From Acholoe squamosa (taxonomy: Eukaryota > Annelida > Polychaeta > Phyllodocida > Polynoidae): a DNA stretch of 64,000 nt. Below are positions 10,978-21,532 of this stretch, in pieces. The stretch's first letter is position 1, and each line of letters begins with the position of its first letter. A program made the position numbers and the translations under genes. Location: contig OX439049.1 of NCBI GenBank assembly GCA_949317995.1, positions 9,401,395-9,465,394 on the forward strand, written 5' to 3'. Under the pieces are notes generated by a model. That model ran no database searches. It was not told the origin of the DNA and saw nothing but the letters and a program-made list of their open reading frames with translations.

Positions 10978-11510
10978 GTCCTTTGAGGGTCACTAAGACA
11001 GTCCTGAGTCAATCATGCCCATTGGTCGCCAGCATGCAATTCTGTTTTCAAGCTTATGTTTGAAGACTCAGCATCAGAAGGATCTTCTGGTATCATCTGA
11101 CCCTCCTGAAGTGCATCAACCCACAGGATTAGCATAGTGAATGGAAATGTACTCGGTGAGTTAATCGCCAGTGCCAAATTCATTATTGCAACAAGAGGTC
11201 CAAACGGCATGATGCATTAATCCAATATGCTCCAAGCAGAGTCTATCATAGAGGCCTCAAAACACTTAAAGCGCTGCTGATGCAGGGGTGCATCATACAA
11301 AGGTTGTCATGACGCACCAACGAAGGCCTGGTCAGATTGCTTGCCAGCACTTCATTGGTGCATCATGCCGACCCTCCAGGATCACGTATATTGACTGCAC
11401 AGGGTCAACATAAGGCATGAATGCAGCCCTGCCAAGTTACTCGCTGGGCTGCATTCATGCATCATGATGACCAAAGGGAATAATGCAATCACGCATCAGC
11501 CGCCCTGACA
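10978..11510. mobile_element. Two adjacent family H elements
   Basis: The first (about 10978-11250) is diverged. The second (about 11265-11510) has well-kept stems: ttgccagcacttcattggtg and gcatgaatgcagccctgcca paired with gggctgcattcatgcatcat. The two share the outer motif gatgca near gcccatt or caaaggg. Confidence 0.65.
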
Positions 11511-11659
11511 GGGTTATGCAGAGTTCATTACACAGGCCTGTCTGAGTGTACTACCACGTTCCAAAGAGTCTATTAAGTCCACAATCAAAGTCTGCCAATT
11601 CAACCAGTCTCCCAGATTGGTAGCTCTCCTTTAATAGGTTATTTACTCCTTTAAATGTC

Positions 11660-12232
11660 CACAGAGGTTGACTCCCCCTGTGGAGTGGGGACCTTCATGT
11701 GAGGGCATGGAGGAGCAGAATAACTTCATTGGGAGTCCACAAAGGAGGAATTCTCCTTCCTTTCTACCAGTGGGCATACCAGATTCGTAAAAGGCGACAA
11801 ACTTGGGGTTTCTTGTGGCTTAGTGTGAGCATGTGGGCAGCTGGTGTCCATATGCGCGGGCCCGGGCCTACATGCTTGTCTTTTGCCATGGGATTCCCCC
11901 TCAGTGAACCACGTCTGAGTGATCAAAGGCCGTGGTTTGTCTGGCCCTGCCTATGGGACCAGGCAAATAAAAGAACACTTGCTATCCTTCGAAAAGAGTA
12001 GGGGAATGAAGCCCCGGTAGCGGTTTTCCCCCTCACCCCTCCTCATAGATGCGGTCATTCATCTCATAGATTCGATCATTCATAGATTCAGTCACTGCTG
12101 TGTCTCCCAAGCAGCATATAAATACCTGTCCAAACAGAAAAGAAAGGACTTAATGTCTGAGAAACCTTGAAAGTCTGAGTTCCTTTATGGCCCCCGGACG
12201 TAAAACTAATCAAACAAACAAACAAACAAACA
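11660..12232 (+). mobile_element. LINE-like 3' region with (CAAA)n tail
   Basis: GC-richer sequence than its flanks, ending at a run of caaa units (12210-12232). The part 12040-12180 (cccctcctcatagatgcggt, attcagtcactgctgt, gaaaagaaagga) recurs at 15598-15752, so it is a dispersed repeat. The long forward frame 11699-12001 has no domain I recognise, so no coding claim is made. Confidence 0.4.
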
Positions 12233-12617
12233 GAGGTTGACATGTGAAATGTATAGGCCCTATCCCTCTTCAGTTTCCTTTCTTATACTCTGCCTTTCTC
12301 TCTCCCTCACTCTCTATGATAGGGAATATTAACCATTGAAACGCAACATCATGCATTTTATTTCATATTAAATACAATGGTTCCTATGTGTCTAGAAGAC
12401 AGCAAACTGTATTACACGCCCTCTTTTGATGGCCTTCCCTTAAATAAGATGCTGTTGCTGGTGAGTTACCCTTCTGTATTATCTAATGGAGTTTTCCCGC
12501 CATGAATTTGACCTTACCTGTATCTCACACTTTTGTCTGGGCTGCATTCGTGCATCATGACCAAATAAGGAAAAAACTTGAGCTTGATCTCAATATTTCA
12601 ATTGTTGGCATGAAACT

Positions 12618-12724
12618 ATAGATGATGCAGGAGTGCATCATGCCCACTGGTTGCCATGATGCACCGATGAAGTGCGGGAGAGACTGCCCGCCAGCACTTC
12701 ATTGTGGCATCACAGCGACTCTCC
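12618..12724. mobile_element. Family H partial element
   Basis: One good hairpin: tgatgcaccgatgaagtgcg paired with gccagcacttcattgtggca. Only about half of the full element is present. A stray fragment gggctgcattcgtgcatcat lies at 12539. Confidence 0.6.
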
Positions 12725-12939
12725 AGTTAACGGCTACACTGTCAGCCCAGCGCACCAGTTTTACAGTTGATAGCTTATTATACGAGACTACAGGGGGAGT
12801 TGATACAAACCCATTGACTTGATTAGGGTTCTAGTATATATGTGCTATGGTGGTATGTGCTGCCTATTTACAATTCCAGCTGAGAGTCTATGTTAATCCA
12901 GCAGGGTCAGCATGCTGCTTCAGTCCACAGCTGGTACAA

Positions 12940-13200
12940 TCTTAGTATGCCTCTCATAAAATGCTTCATTACTGTAATGCCCACTTTGTTGCCTACCTAC
13001 TGTGTTGTCTTGTACTATGTTTGTGATACAATCTGCAAAGTATTGTCATCTGTTATATAAATGGTGAATGTTGTCACCTGTAACCAAATAATTCTGCTTC
13101 TGACTAAAATTATTGTCGTTTTGCGACATCTGAAAAACGTACACAATGTATGAAATCTTCCTTTGTTACAAATAAACTTTTTCAAACTCAAACTCTAACT
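12940..13200 (+). mobile_element. LINE-like 3' UTR with short tandem tail
   Basis: The sequence tgtcttgtactatgtttgtg leads to ttgttacaaataaactttt and then caaactcaaactctaactc. The AATAAA-like signal and the reiterated 3' tail are typical of CR1/L2-type ends. Family resemblance is inference only. Confidence 0.35.
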
Positions 13201-13254
13201 CATGGGCATTATGCTTTTATGCATCAGAAGCCCTCACAAACTATATGGTCGTAA

Positions 13255-13355
13255 ATAACCACACCGGCACTTATAGATTTAGAGGGGCACTTACCCCCGA
13301 CGCTTATAAGACTGGCGCTAATTCAAATCCCGGCACTTAAACACAGCGATATGAT
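13255..13355. repeat. Family J repeat
   Basis: Carries taaccacaccggcacttat, gacgcttataagactggcgc and cggcacttaaacacagcgat. Confidence 0.6.
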
Positions 13356-13569
13356 AGGTTAACCACAAATCATAGTAAAAGGATAAAAAACCGTGAGATG
13401 ACCTGGCTGTATTCCAGGATTTAACATGCCAGTGGTTTGTCCATATTGCATCTGGCACTTCTGGCCATGCCAGTCAGCACTGATTTTTCATGACCCTCTT
13501 ACAGACCCCACCCCCTCCCACTTAACCCTTAGTCCTTTGCATTGTGCTTCAAAAAACTTTGCAAGCAGT

Positions 13570-14749
13570 TCATATATATATGGGTGTTATAATTATCTAG
13601 CCTACTAGTTATTATAATGGTATATATTGTAGCAGTTCTGCTACTCAGGTGTCTGCTACACTGGGACTCACATAGGGGGCAGGCCTGCATAGTCTCATCT
13701 AAGTCACCTGACCCCCTCCCAGGTAGCCACCACACACACAAGGAGGCCGCCATATTGTTTTGGTTGGACCCCAATTTTTTTCCCGGCCGATGCACCAGGC
13801 AGCCATTACTGCCTTTCGCGGCCTTCTACACAAAGCACACGTAACAAGTTCCTCCCAAGCTATATGGCTCCAGGATTTATCCTTCCATGACTGGGGGCTA
13901 CTCCTGACCTTGCCTCGTACAAAGACGATTCAATATGGTGAGCGGGTGCTTGAAATCCCCTTCAGTAGCATACCAGGATTGCCTTTATGCGTCACCTCCT
14001 ATGTTCGCAGGCTCATCGACCACACTGGGTTGGGGGCAGGTCAGGAAGTGTTTCAGTACTGGGAGTGAGGACGCTTACGGCCAATGACTTATTCGGCTTT
14101 TGCCACTGAACCCCATCGCCTGTCAGAATTGTGTGGCATTGTGGGCAAAGTATCCACCCATTCCCTCCGCAGAGGCGGAGCATCTTACCTGTCCTCGATT
14201 GGTTGGAATCTTATCGACATAAAATCCAGAGGCGATTGGCAAAGTCTCGCGGTATTATTATATCTTGTTGATAGCCTGACTCAAAAGGTGTCAAAGGACA
14301 AGGTTGCAGCCTCCTTCCTTCGTGTTTGTGTTTAGTTATGTTTTTCCTTAGACTAGGACAATTGTCTTGGAGGTCTTGGGTGTTAAGAGCGCCAATTGTG
14401 ACAACTTAATTACTGTTTGGTTATATATCCTTAGTTAAGTATAGGGGTCATATATGGGTGTTATAATTATCTAGCCTACTAGTTATTATAATGGTATATA
14501 TTGTAGCGGTTCTGCTACTCAGGTGTCTGCTACACTGGGACTCACATAGGGGGCAGGCCTGCATAGTCTCATCTAAGTCACCTGACCCCCTCCCAGGTAG
14601 CCACCACACACACAAGGAGGCCACCATATTGTTTTGGTTGGACCCCAATTTTCTTCTTTGTGTTTTCTTAATAAATTAAGGGCGTTAAGAGCGCCAATTG
14701 TGACAACTTAATTACTGTTTGGTTATATATCCTTAGTTAAGTATAGCGG

Positions 14750-14758
<9 letters not shown>
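13570..14758 (+). mobile_element. Ngaro-type tyrosine-recombinase retrotransposon, internally deleted remnant
   Basis: The layout is A1 - interior - B1 - A2 - B2. Repeat A (about 200 bp) is at 13579-13778 and again at 14449-14652; repeat B (74 bp) is at 14382-14455 and again at 14684-14757. B1 runs straight into A2. This split-direct-repeat arrangement is the known signature of Ngaro-like elements. The interior (about 13790-14335) holds tyrosine-recombinase-like coding blocks, including STHSLRRGGASYL with the HxxR pair, then GDW and a downstream Tyr. Gag, RT and RNase H are absent. It is a broken fossil with at least one large loss and about two breaks. The A and B copies are nearly identical, suggesting modest age. 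Confidence 0.75.

Positions 14759-14791
<33 letters not shown>
14754..14791. repeat. (TA)n microsatellite at the 3' end of the Ngaro remnant
   Basis: The B2 repeat ends in catatata and continues as about 18 TA units. A shorter tatata run also precedes A1, so the element may have inserted in, or seeded, TA-rich DNA. Confidence 0.85.
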
Positions 14792-14793
<2 letters not shown>

Positions 14794-15104
14794 TTTCGAA
14801 GTACCTTTTCATAAATGTCTCCTATACTCCCCTTATTCCCACAGTGGTAAAAAGGGATGGGAGAGGTTTTGAGATGGCCATATATTTTTGATTTTTAAAA
14901 ATTTATTGATTAGTTATCAGACATAGTTATGGTTATGACATAATTTTTCTCTCCATTTACAAAGTCTGTGTGCACCTGATATGCAAGGTGCGCTTTATTC
15001 GCGGGGTATCACAGTTAGCCAAATTTTATCCTTCATCAGGAGGGAACTTAATGTTTCTCCAATCCACCACAGTGCAGAATCCTGTCTCTCTATTACACAC
15101 GGGC
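14792..15104. other. No recognised feature
   Basis: AT-rich intronic sequence. A weak ggtgcgctttattcgcgggg at about 14992 resembles one motif of the MITE at 60.6 kb but is too short to call. Confidence 0.4.
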
Positions 15105-15290
15105 TTCCCTAGCCCACGTAAAAGGGTCTATATCTCCTCTTTCCTATCCCCTTGGATGTGTGTGGTGCACATATGCACGGGCACCGACACATTCCTCTGT
15201 GAAATTGTGTAATGTCGTTCTCACCATGAATATGACCTTAGCTGTCGAAATGGCGTTAAACACCTATTACTCACTCACTCACTCTACTAC
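15105..15290 (+). mobile_element. Family S retroposon
   Basis: The fullest 3' end of the family: gggcttccctagcccacg, ctcctctttcctatcccct, gtgtggtgcacatatgcac, gaatatgaccttagctgtcg, aatggcgttaaacacc, then actcactcactc. The tail and its dispersed copies support LINE-driven spread. Confidence 0.7.
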
Positions 15291-15597
15291 ACACATTATA
15301 ATATATTCACAATTGCCAGAACGCATCTATTGGAGAAGCAATACAAACAACCAAAAGCACTTACTAAAACGAAAGTCCATATTATAGGTTCACAGTTGAT
15401 TTTGCCTAACCATTAATTGTATGTGACCCATACACCCGCATGTACTTTAGCTTTTACATTTACTACCATTGTATAATTCCCAATCAATCAACTTCTGCCC
15501 TGTCCCTTATTAGTTGGATAATTGCATTGTATTGTATTTCCTTTTGTTTATCCTGTTTTAGAATTAATTGCATATTCTCCAGTAGTATCAGTCCCAC

Positions 15598-15752
15598 CCT
15601 CATCCCTCCTCATAGATTCGATCATTCATCTCAGAGATTCAGTCATGCATAGATGCGATCACTGCTGTCTCAGTCAAGCAACATATAGATGCCTAACTGT
15701 TTTGGACAAGCAGCTTTTAAATAGCTGCCCAGAAAGAGAAAGGAAGAACTGA
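15598..15752 (+). repeat. Second copy of the repeat at 12040-12180
   Basis: Shares cctcctcatagattcgatca, attcagtcatgcatagatgc, tcactgctgt and agaaagagaaagga with the upstream copy. It may be a 3' portion of the same LINE-like family. Confidence 0.5.
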
Positions 15753-15779
15753 GTGTCCAATCAAACACAGTAACTGTGC

Positions 15780-17105
15780 CAGCTTTTTAGCACTACGCCC
15801 CCCCCCCACCATGTAGATCTACAGTAGAGTTATATTCTTCTCTTCAGTTATACCTGCTGTAGGCATGAAACTACATACCAGATTTAGATAATGCTGTAGT
15901 TACAGCTGGTTCTACTGCCTACGTACAGGGGTATTTATAGCCCATTTTAAAAGAGTAAAAAACAATCAACATTGTACACATACACAATGTAGATCTATGC
16001 CAACAGGTTAGATTAGGCATGGCAGGGGGTTAAAAATTGTTTTTCAAAAAATTCAAAAAACAAAATTTATCAATACTTTAGGATGCTAGAAGTGTGAAAA
16101 GTGTGTTTTTATTAGGGTTTGATATGGGTTTGATAGCAAAATTCATCATGTTGAGATGCTGTCTGGAACAGGCTTTTCACTGAGAATTGCCCTGAATCTG
16201 CCCGAACATGGGGTCCTGGCAAGAATCTAAGAAATTGAAAATGTCATCACAGAGCTATCTATCACTGGTCATAACAAAGCCCAACATTTTCCCTCTATGA
16301 ATCAATTAGATTTATCTTCCTAATGTCAGTAGTTTTTGTACAAGAGGCGATTGTGTACAGGCTGTCAGAGGGAGTTTTCACAGAAAATGATAAAAAAGCA
16401 CACTTGGCATCTTCAATATAAATGGTCATAAGTTATTGAATTGTCAATGGATTTTGATGCCGTTAGGTTTTCCTTGTAGGGAAAATATTATATAATCACA
16501 TCATTGATTCATTTTAGATATTCTATAACGTTTTCCTAATTTTGAAGACCAGGCAAGTGGACAGAGCCAAAATTTCAGGGTCAACCTTGCTCTACACCTT
16601 ACTTTCCCACAAACACTGCCATGCACAAATCGATGAACATAAGACTGATTTATATAGAAAAATAATGACTTTCCATCACTTATATAGTGGCTAGAGAGTA
16701 TCAGCAACTTTGTCAGTTTTTCAGCATAACCTAACTTTGAACCTCTGATATATATCATTGATAATTTGTTTTTACTAAAATTATAGCCTGATACTAAAAC
16801 TAGAGGTGTTGTAGGCAATCATAGCATTTGGAATTATTCAAATATCTCTATAGGTTCTCCTCCAGGGTGGGGGCAAAGTTGACCATACCCAGACAGAAGA
16901 ACTCGGGCAGAAATGGCTGCTGCTGCATGCACAGTGCCTGGGGCGCCCTCTTCAGGACACTGCCATGCCTAGTTAGATGCCATAAAGGTAGAAGCTAATA
17001 AAGGTTGGTAACCCATAATTTGGTATTCATAAATATTAATTGAGGCTTTTAAAAAGTTAATAAATAAGCTGTCTTCTAAGTTGTTGCTAACAGCTCTCTC
17101 CAATA
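15780..17105. other. No recognised feature
   Basis: AT-rich intronic sequence. A 105-codon minus-strand frame (16501-16818) starts with Met but shows no domain, and its composition is like its surroundings. A short GC-richer patch at 16860-16975 is unexplained. Confidence 0.4.
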
Positions 17106-17109
17106 AATA

Positions 17110-17835
17110 TTCATCTCCCCAGTACTCCATACATGCATGGTACTGACCCTACAGAGCCCATACTGCCCCAGAGGGTTGGCATCATTATTCAATAGTGGGG
17201 ACTCCACTACGCGATAATTGACAAGAATCGGAGCTATTCTCATGAAAGCTGGTACAAACACAGACTATCAAGTGATATTTGTTATCATTACAAGGTAGAA
17301 ATAGAATGTTGAGAGGGTTATTTGTTTATGTGGTGAAGGGTTTGTGTATGATCTAAGGCACATTTCTGTTGACAAAAGATGTTTTGTTTACTAAACCAAG
17401 TTGACCTAATGTAAATATTGCAGACTTTCGTCCTTATGACTCTCTGCAATACATTATCAAACGGGTTTGATTTTTACAGTACCAAGACCCTGTGATCTAT
17501 GTGACTGCTGTGTTGTTATTTATATTTTGCTGTGTTGGTGTTTATATATTGAACTCCCACCCAATCACAGTGCCCACGCAGGTGCAGGCTAGTTTGTAAA
17601 TATGACACACACACATTTGCACAAGGAGAGAGATCACCCATGAAATGACCCCTGAAATGTGATGTTTACAATTTTGAATCTTATGTTTACAATATAGGAA
17701 TGTCAACACCCTATAACTTATAGGCACTATAGGGATAACATTTCCTGAGAATGTAGCAGAAAATCGCGTAGTGGAGTCTCCACTAATGAAGTGCTGGTAA
17801 GCAGACTTGCTGGCACTTCATTGGCCGATTATTAA
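17110..17835. mobile_element. Family H element split by a MITE
   Basis: The left part (17110-17192: gaccctacagagccc, gagggttggcatcatt) and right part (17786-17835: tgaagtgctggtaag, cttgctggcacttcattgg) together match the H order once the intervening MITE (17195-17783) and one TA are ignored. Confidence 0.7.
17195..17783. mobile_element. 589-bp MITE with TA target duplication
   Basis: The left end GTGGGGACTCCACTACGCG pairs with the right end CGCGTAGTGGAGTCTCCAC, and both are flanked by TA. The empty site is reconstructed from family H consensus, which reads caatgaagtgctgg. TA duplication and simple ends suggest a Tc1/mariner-type non-autonomous element. The interior has no recognised coding block. 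Confidence 0.75.
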
Positions 17836-18032
17836 TTAGCTGGGCAGTCAGGTATATACTAGTATGTAGTTCCCTTACTCAGTTCAAGGGGCCAAGGTTA
17901 GCCATAGCCACCAAGTCTAACCCAGTATGTTCACATAGGTCATACTTCCCATTTTTTTTACTCCTGATCTAGTTAGCTTATCTTCTATCTGAAGAAATCA
18001 TCAAATTTAGACCCGATTTCCTACTTTTTTGG

Positions 18033-18170
18033 AGTTGCTTGCTGCGTAGCGGCCATAGCAACTTTATTGTGTTTTCGGTTTGTCAGTGACGTCACGGTCA
18101 CCTTGTGATGCAATTTGTGACGTCATACATTGGCCGTGACGTCACATGTCGGCTGCAGAGTGGCAACTCC
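18033..18170. promoter_or_regulatory. Cluster of three CRE palindromes inside a small inverted repeat
   Basis: Full TGACGTCA sites occur near 18089, 18118 and 18138 within about 60 bp. The block is bounded by ggagttgc at 18033 and gcaactcc at 18163. CREB/ATF proteins bind this octamer in animals; use as an intronic enhancer is inference. It may instead be a small transposon whose ends and interior happen to carry the sites. Confidence 0.45.
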
Positions 18171-18454
18171 TATCCGTGGTCCTTGCACCATTTTTCTTGT
18201 TGAGTGCACACCATGATTCATATTCTTTGAAAAACGGCGTCATCACTGCCTTCATGGACTGGCAACATGGGGCTAAACCCAATGACGATCTGTTCATTGT
18301 GGTTGCCTTGGAGCTCCCTATTCAGACTTGTTAATTGCGATTCCTCTTCCACTTTTTTTCGCATAGTAAATGCAAACTCTTGTTTTTTCTATTACAAGCC
18401 TCAATAGAACTCTGCAACATACATTTGAAATGCTTTTCTTTATTAAGGCGACTG

Positions 18455-18775
18455 AAGGAAGGCATTTGTCAAGATGGTATGACTAGACCCCTTCAAATCT
18501 TAGTGGGACTCTTCATTCTAATGCATTTACAGACCTGTATCTCATAGTCACTTCCCAGCCAGCATGACCACATGGGACCCAGATGGGATTCCTGCAGGCT
18601 TTCTAGGCTGGCCCAGATGGGTTAAATCTGATGTTCTGGTACGACTGCCCTACCAAACCCATGTACTTACCATATTAAGAGCAATCATAGCACATTACCT
18701 ACGATCACCCAAGCTTATTTTCAGACTTTCAAATTAAACCGCCTGGGTCGTACCATGTTGAGAAATGCCCTCGCG
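18455..18775. mobile_element. Inverted-repeat element (relative of 45.4-46.1 kb)
   Basis: The left end gcatttgtcaagatggtatg pairs with the right end gtaccatgttgagaaatgcc. The interior shares acgactgccctaccaaaccc and ttacagacctgtatct with the 45.4-kb element. No coding block. Confidence 0.6.
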
Positions 18776-18779
18776 GCTC

Positions 18780-19785
18780 CCCATCCTTGGGTGCCATTCC
18801 GCCCTTCCTGCTTGTCTGTACAAACTGTAATTTAGCCCTTCCTTTACTGTCATATTGTGCAGGGTAGGTTGTACTCAGTGTCTGCATCAAGTAGTGGAGA
18901 GTGGCATACCATGTTCTGATAACAGTCCCCCTTTTAATCATATGACTGCCATAGCCTCCCACTGTATCATTGTTGTATGCATATATACAAAAGCGTCTGA
19001 GGGTAAATGGCTGTAGATAGGCAGGGTTAGGCTGTAGTTAAAGCATTGTCTTGTATAAATAAGTCTAGACTTCTGTCTAATCAATCGTTGGTTTCGCTGC
19101 TGTCAGTAATGCAAATATTCGCTAATTCCACAATCTATAATGTTGCAAAAGTATAGAAAAATTGGGCAGATGAGCAAAATGTCGCCCGATTGCCAGCAGT
19201 GGCACAAGGGCTTAAATGAGTCAAAACCTGTAAATTTACTCTTTGTGCATCTTGAAGGCTTTAGATGTTCTAGGCACATGACCCTAACTGAGAACCCTAC
19301 TTCACAAGCAGTGAAATGGTCAAACTATAGGCCCATGCAGCAGGAAAGAGCGATTCTTTTTCATGAATAAAGTTGTGTTTAGGTCAATTTTGGTAGAATG
19401 CTCGTAACCTTGCTTGTAGTGACCACATGAGCAAATGATTTGCACTTAGGGACCCACAAGACATTTATCTTTCAAATAATGGGCAGATCTGACAAGGAAT
19501 TTCTCAATAGATTTCCTGAAAGAAAGTATAAATACTTTATCAACAACTTCTCTGAAAAGTCACCCTTTCTTGCTGTATTGATTTTGTTTATAGGCACATG
19601 CATTGTCAACATGAATGATAATTCCGATTAGTAAAATTCCTGCCAACAAACGGCAATGGAATACCCACGTTAATTATAACATTTCAAAATTCTTTCTGGG
19701 TAGACATTTGCATAACCCCCAACTTTCATTTTCAAATAAACCTTAGAGATTCGGTGACCAGATTCTACCTAATCAAGGTCCAATG
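18780..19785. other. No recognised feature
   Basis: Mixed intronic sequence with short frames only. I see no repeats matching other parts of the window. Confidence 0.45.
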
Positions 19786-19789
19786 TCTG

Positions 19790-19861
19790 GTTGGGGGGGG
19801 GGCTTCGAGTGAGGGGGCCTTAGGTCAGGGGGCCCATGGACAGGGGGCCCTGTGTCAGGGA
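19790..19861 (+). repeat. G-rich tract with quadruplex potential
   Basis: Five runs of four or more G in about 70 bp, in a loose repeat of cagggggcc. Runs of this spacing can form G-quadruplexes; this is potential, not evidence of function. Confidence 0.6.
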
Positions 19862-19995
19862 GCTCTTTGAGAGAGCCCTCAGTCTCTTCATCTATTCAGC
19901 TACAAGGGAGCCTGGAACTGAAAGCATCATGTATAGACCTGGACTCAAGAAGAGCTAGATGTGCCCATACACATAAGCTTGTACATTATCTGGAT

Positions 19996-20206
19996 ATATT
20001 ACTGTTGAATCTACCAAGGATCCTCAGCAAACTGAACAAACTGTGAACCACTGTAATTGTTCGACAGTAAACCCGTGTAGTTGTTACAAGAACACCAAGG
20101 TGGCAGTACGGTGATGCCAGGAGTCTCTCCGAAATACTATTGATCTCTGGAAACTTTGGGACGAGGATTCCATAGTCATTTCAAACCTTTTTTTCAAAGT
20201 GTACCA
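19996..20206 (+). mobile_element. Family C MITE
   Basis: Reads actgttgaatctaccaagga, aacaccaaggtggcagtac, aactttgggacgaggattcc and a T-run with aaagtgt. The first few terminal bases are lost. Confidence 0.7.
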
Positions 20207-20375
20207 CAGGTGATATATACCTTGGTTATTCCAGCATCAGCACAGGGTCCCAGTGTGTTTTTATACAGAGCCAATACTATTACTAGGATGATAAAGGACA
20301 GGTAGATGCAGAACAGACTGAGGTATGTTTAACCCCTCATAGACCAGATCATGCCTCCCTAAGTCACCTTTGACC

Positions 20376-20545
20376 CTCTAAGTGCCGTTAATGCATTGAT
20401 GCATCATGCCCATCTGTCGTCATGATACATGAATGCAGCCCTGGCAAATTACTTGCCAGGGCTGCATTCACACATCGTGCCGACCCTATGGAGTGGATAC
20501 TTGCCCGGACGGTCGCAATGATGCTCTAGTGAAGTCTTGCCGGCA
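20376..20545. mobile_element. Family H partial element
   Basis: Contains a near-perfect stem gaatgcagccctggcaaatt / acttgccagggctgcattca, and ends in cttgccggcacttcatcggt where a family S piece begins. Confidence 0.65.
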
Positions 20546-20655
20546 CTTCATCGGTGTCCATATGTATAGGCACAAGTTTCATTCTTAGTATTGTTTTCAG
20601 GCCATGAATATGATCTCAGCTGCAAGTGTCAATGAAATATTGCTCACTCACTGCA
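20546..20655 (+). mobile_element. Family S fragment
   Basis: gtgtccatatgtataggcac, ccatgaatatgatctcagct and attgctcactcactgc follow the family order and end in the usual tail. It appears to have landed in the adjacent H element. Confidence 0.55.
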
Positions 20656-20957
20656 AGGTGCTAGTGACTGCCGTCCAGGATCCACTAGTCTGACGACCAT
20701 TGAAATTTTTGTCACTGATGGAAATACGCAGAAAGTGACAGCAGCAGATGCACCGCTGTGACAAAGCACCAACGACGGATGTGCAATTCACAAATATCAA
20801 CAACTTTTGATCTCTGTGATAGCTCTCATAAAACTCCATAGTGTCAGCATGATGCTGCGCTGGTACAAGACCAAGCACTGGCAGACCCTCTGGGCGTCCA
20901 TGCTAAGTCCTGTAAAGCATTACGATATGATGCGGCCTTTGAAGGATGCTAAATCTA

Positions 20958-21193
20958 CACTGTAAAAAAATAACTGTTGAATCTGCAAGGGATCCTCGTA
21001 AAACTGTACAGTGAACCACCCTATTTAGATAGCAGGGAGTCAGTGTAGCTTTTTACAAGAAACTCCAGGTGGCAGTGTGATGGTACAAGAAATCTCTATG
21101 ATAATAACGACATCTCTGTGAAAAATAACGATGGATCTCTGGCAACTTTGGGACGAGGATCCTTTGTTATTTCAACGACATTTAATTAGAGTA
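20958..21193 (+). mobile_element. Family C MITE
   Basis: Begins CACTGTAAAAAAATAACTG after TA and ends in the tcaacgacatttaattagagt region. The middle has a local duplication of the tctctgtgaaaataac block. Confidence 0.8.
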
Positions 21194-21241
21194 TCTAGCA
21201 TATAGAAACAGAACATGTCTCCCACAGCAGGAGCCAAGTAG

Positions 21242-21312
21242 TGTGGATCAACACAGTAAAAGGTATGCCCGCGAGGGGTGCGCGGGCATACCTTTTACCG
21301 TGTTGATCCACA
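21242..21312. repeat. 71-bp near-perfect hairpin
   Basis: tgtggatcaacacagtaaaa and ggtatgcccgcg form the left arm of 32 bp; the right arm matches with one mismatch around an 8-bp loop aggggtgc. The lack of decay suggests recent origin or structural constraint. It resembles a minimal foldback insertion. Confidence 0.75.
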
Positions 21313-21317
21313 TATAT

Positions 21318-21530
21318 ATTATGTCCATCGGTCATCATTATGCGTGAATCCAGCCCTGGCGAGGTACATTCATTTAAGCATCATGCCGACCTTACAGGGT
21401 TGATACACTCCCAGAGTGTCAGCATGATGCTCCAATGAAATGCTGGCATGCAGCCTCGCAAGCACTTCATTGGTGCATCATAGCAACAAATAAAATGGGC
21501 ATGATGCACTCCTGCATAAGTGGCCCTTTA
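21318..21530. mobile_element. Family H element
   Basis: Starts at gtccatcggtcatcattatg and ends at gggcatgatgcactcctgca followed by taagtggccctttaccg. It includes aatgaaatgctggcatgcag / cgcaagcacttcattggtgc. Confidence 0.65.
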
Positions 21531-21532
21531 CC

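Noticed and set aside
16501-16818. 105-codon minus-strand frame
   Set aside because: Length is possible by chance, composition is like its flanks, and no splice context or motif supports it.
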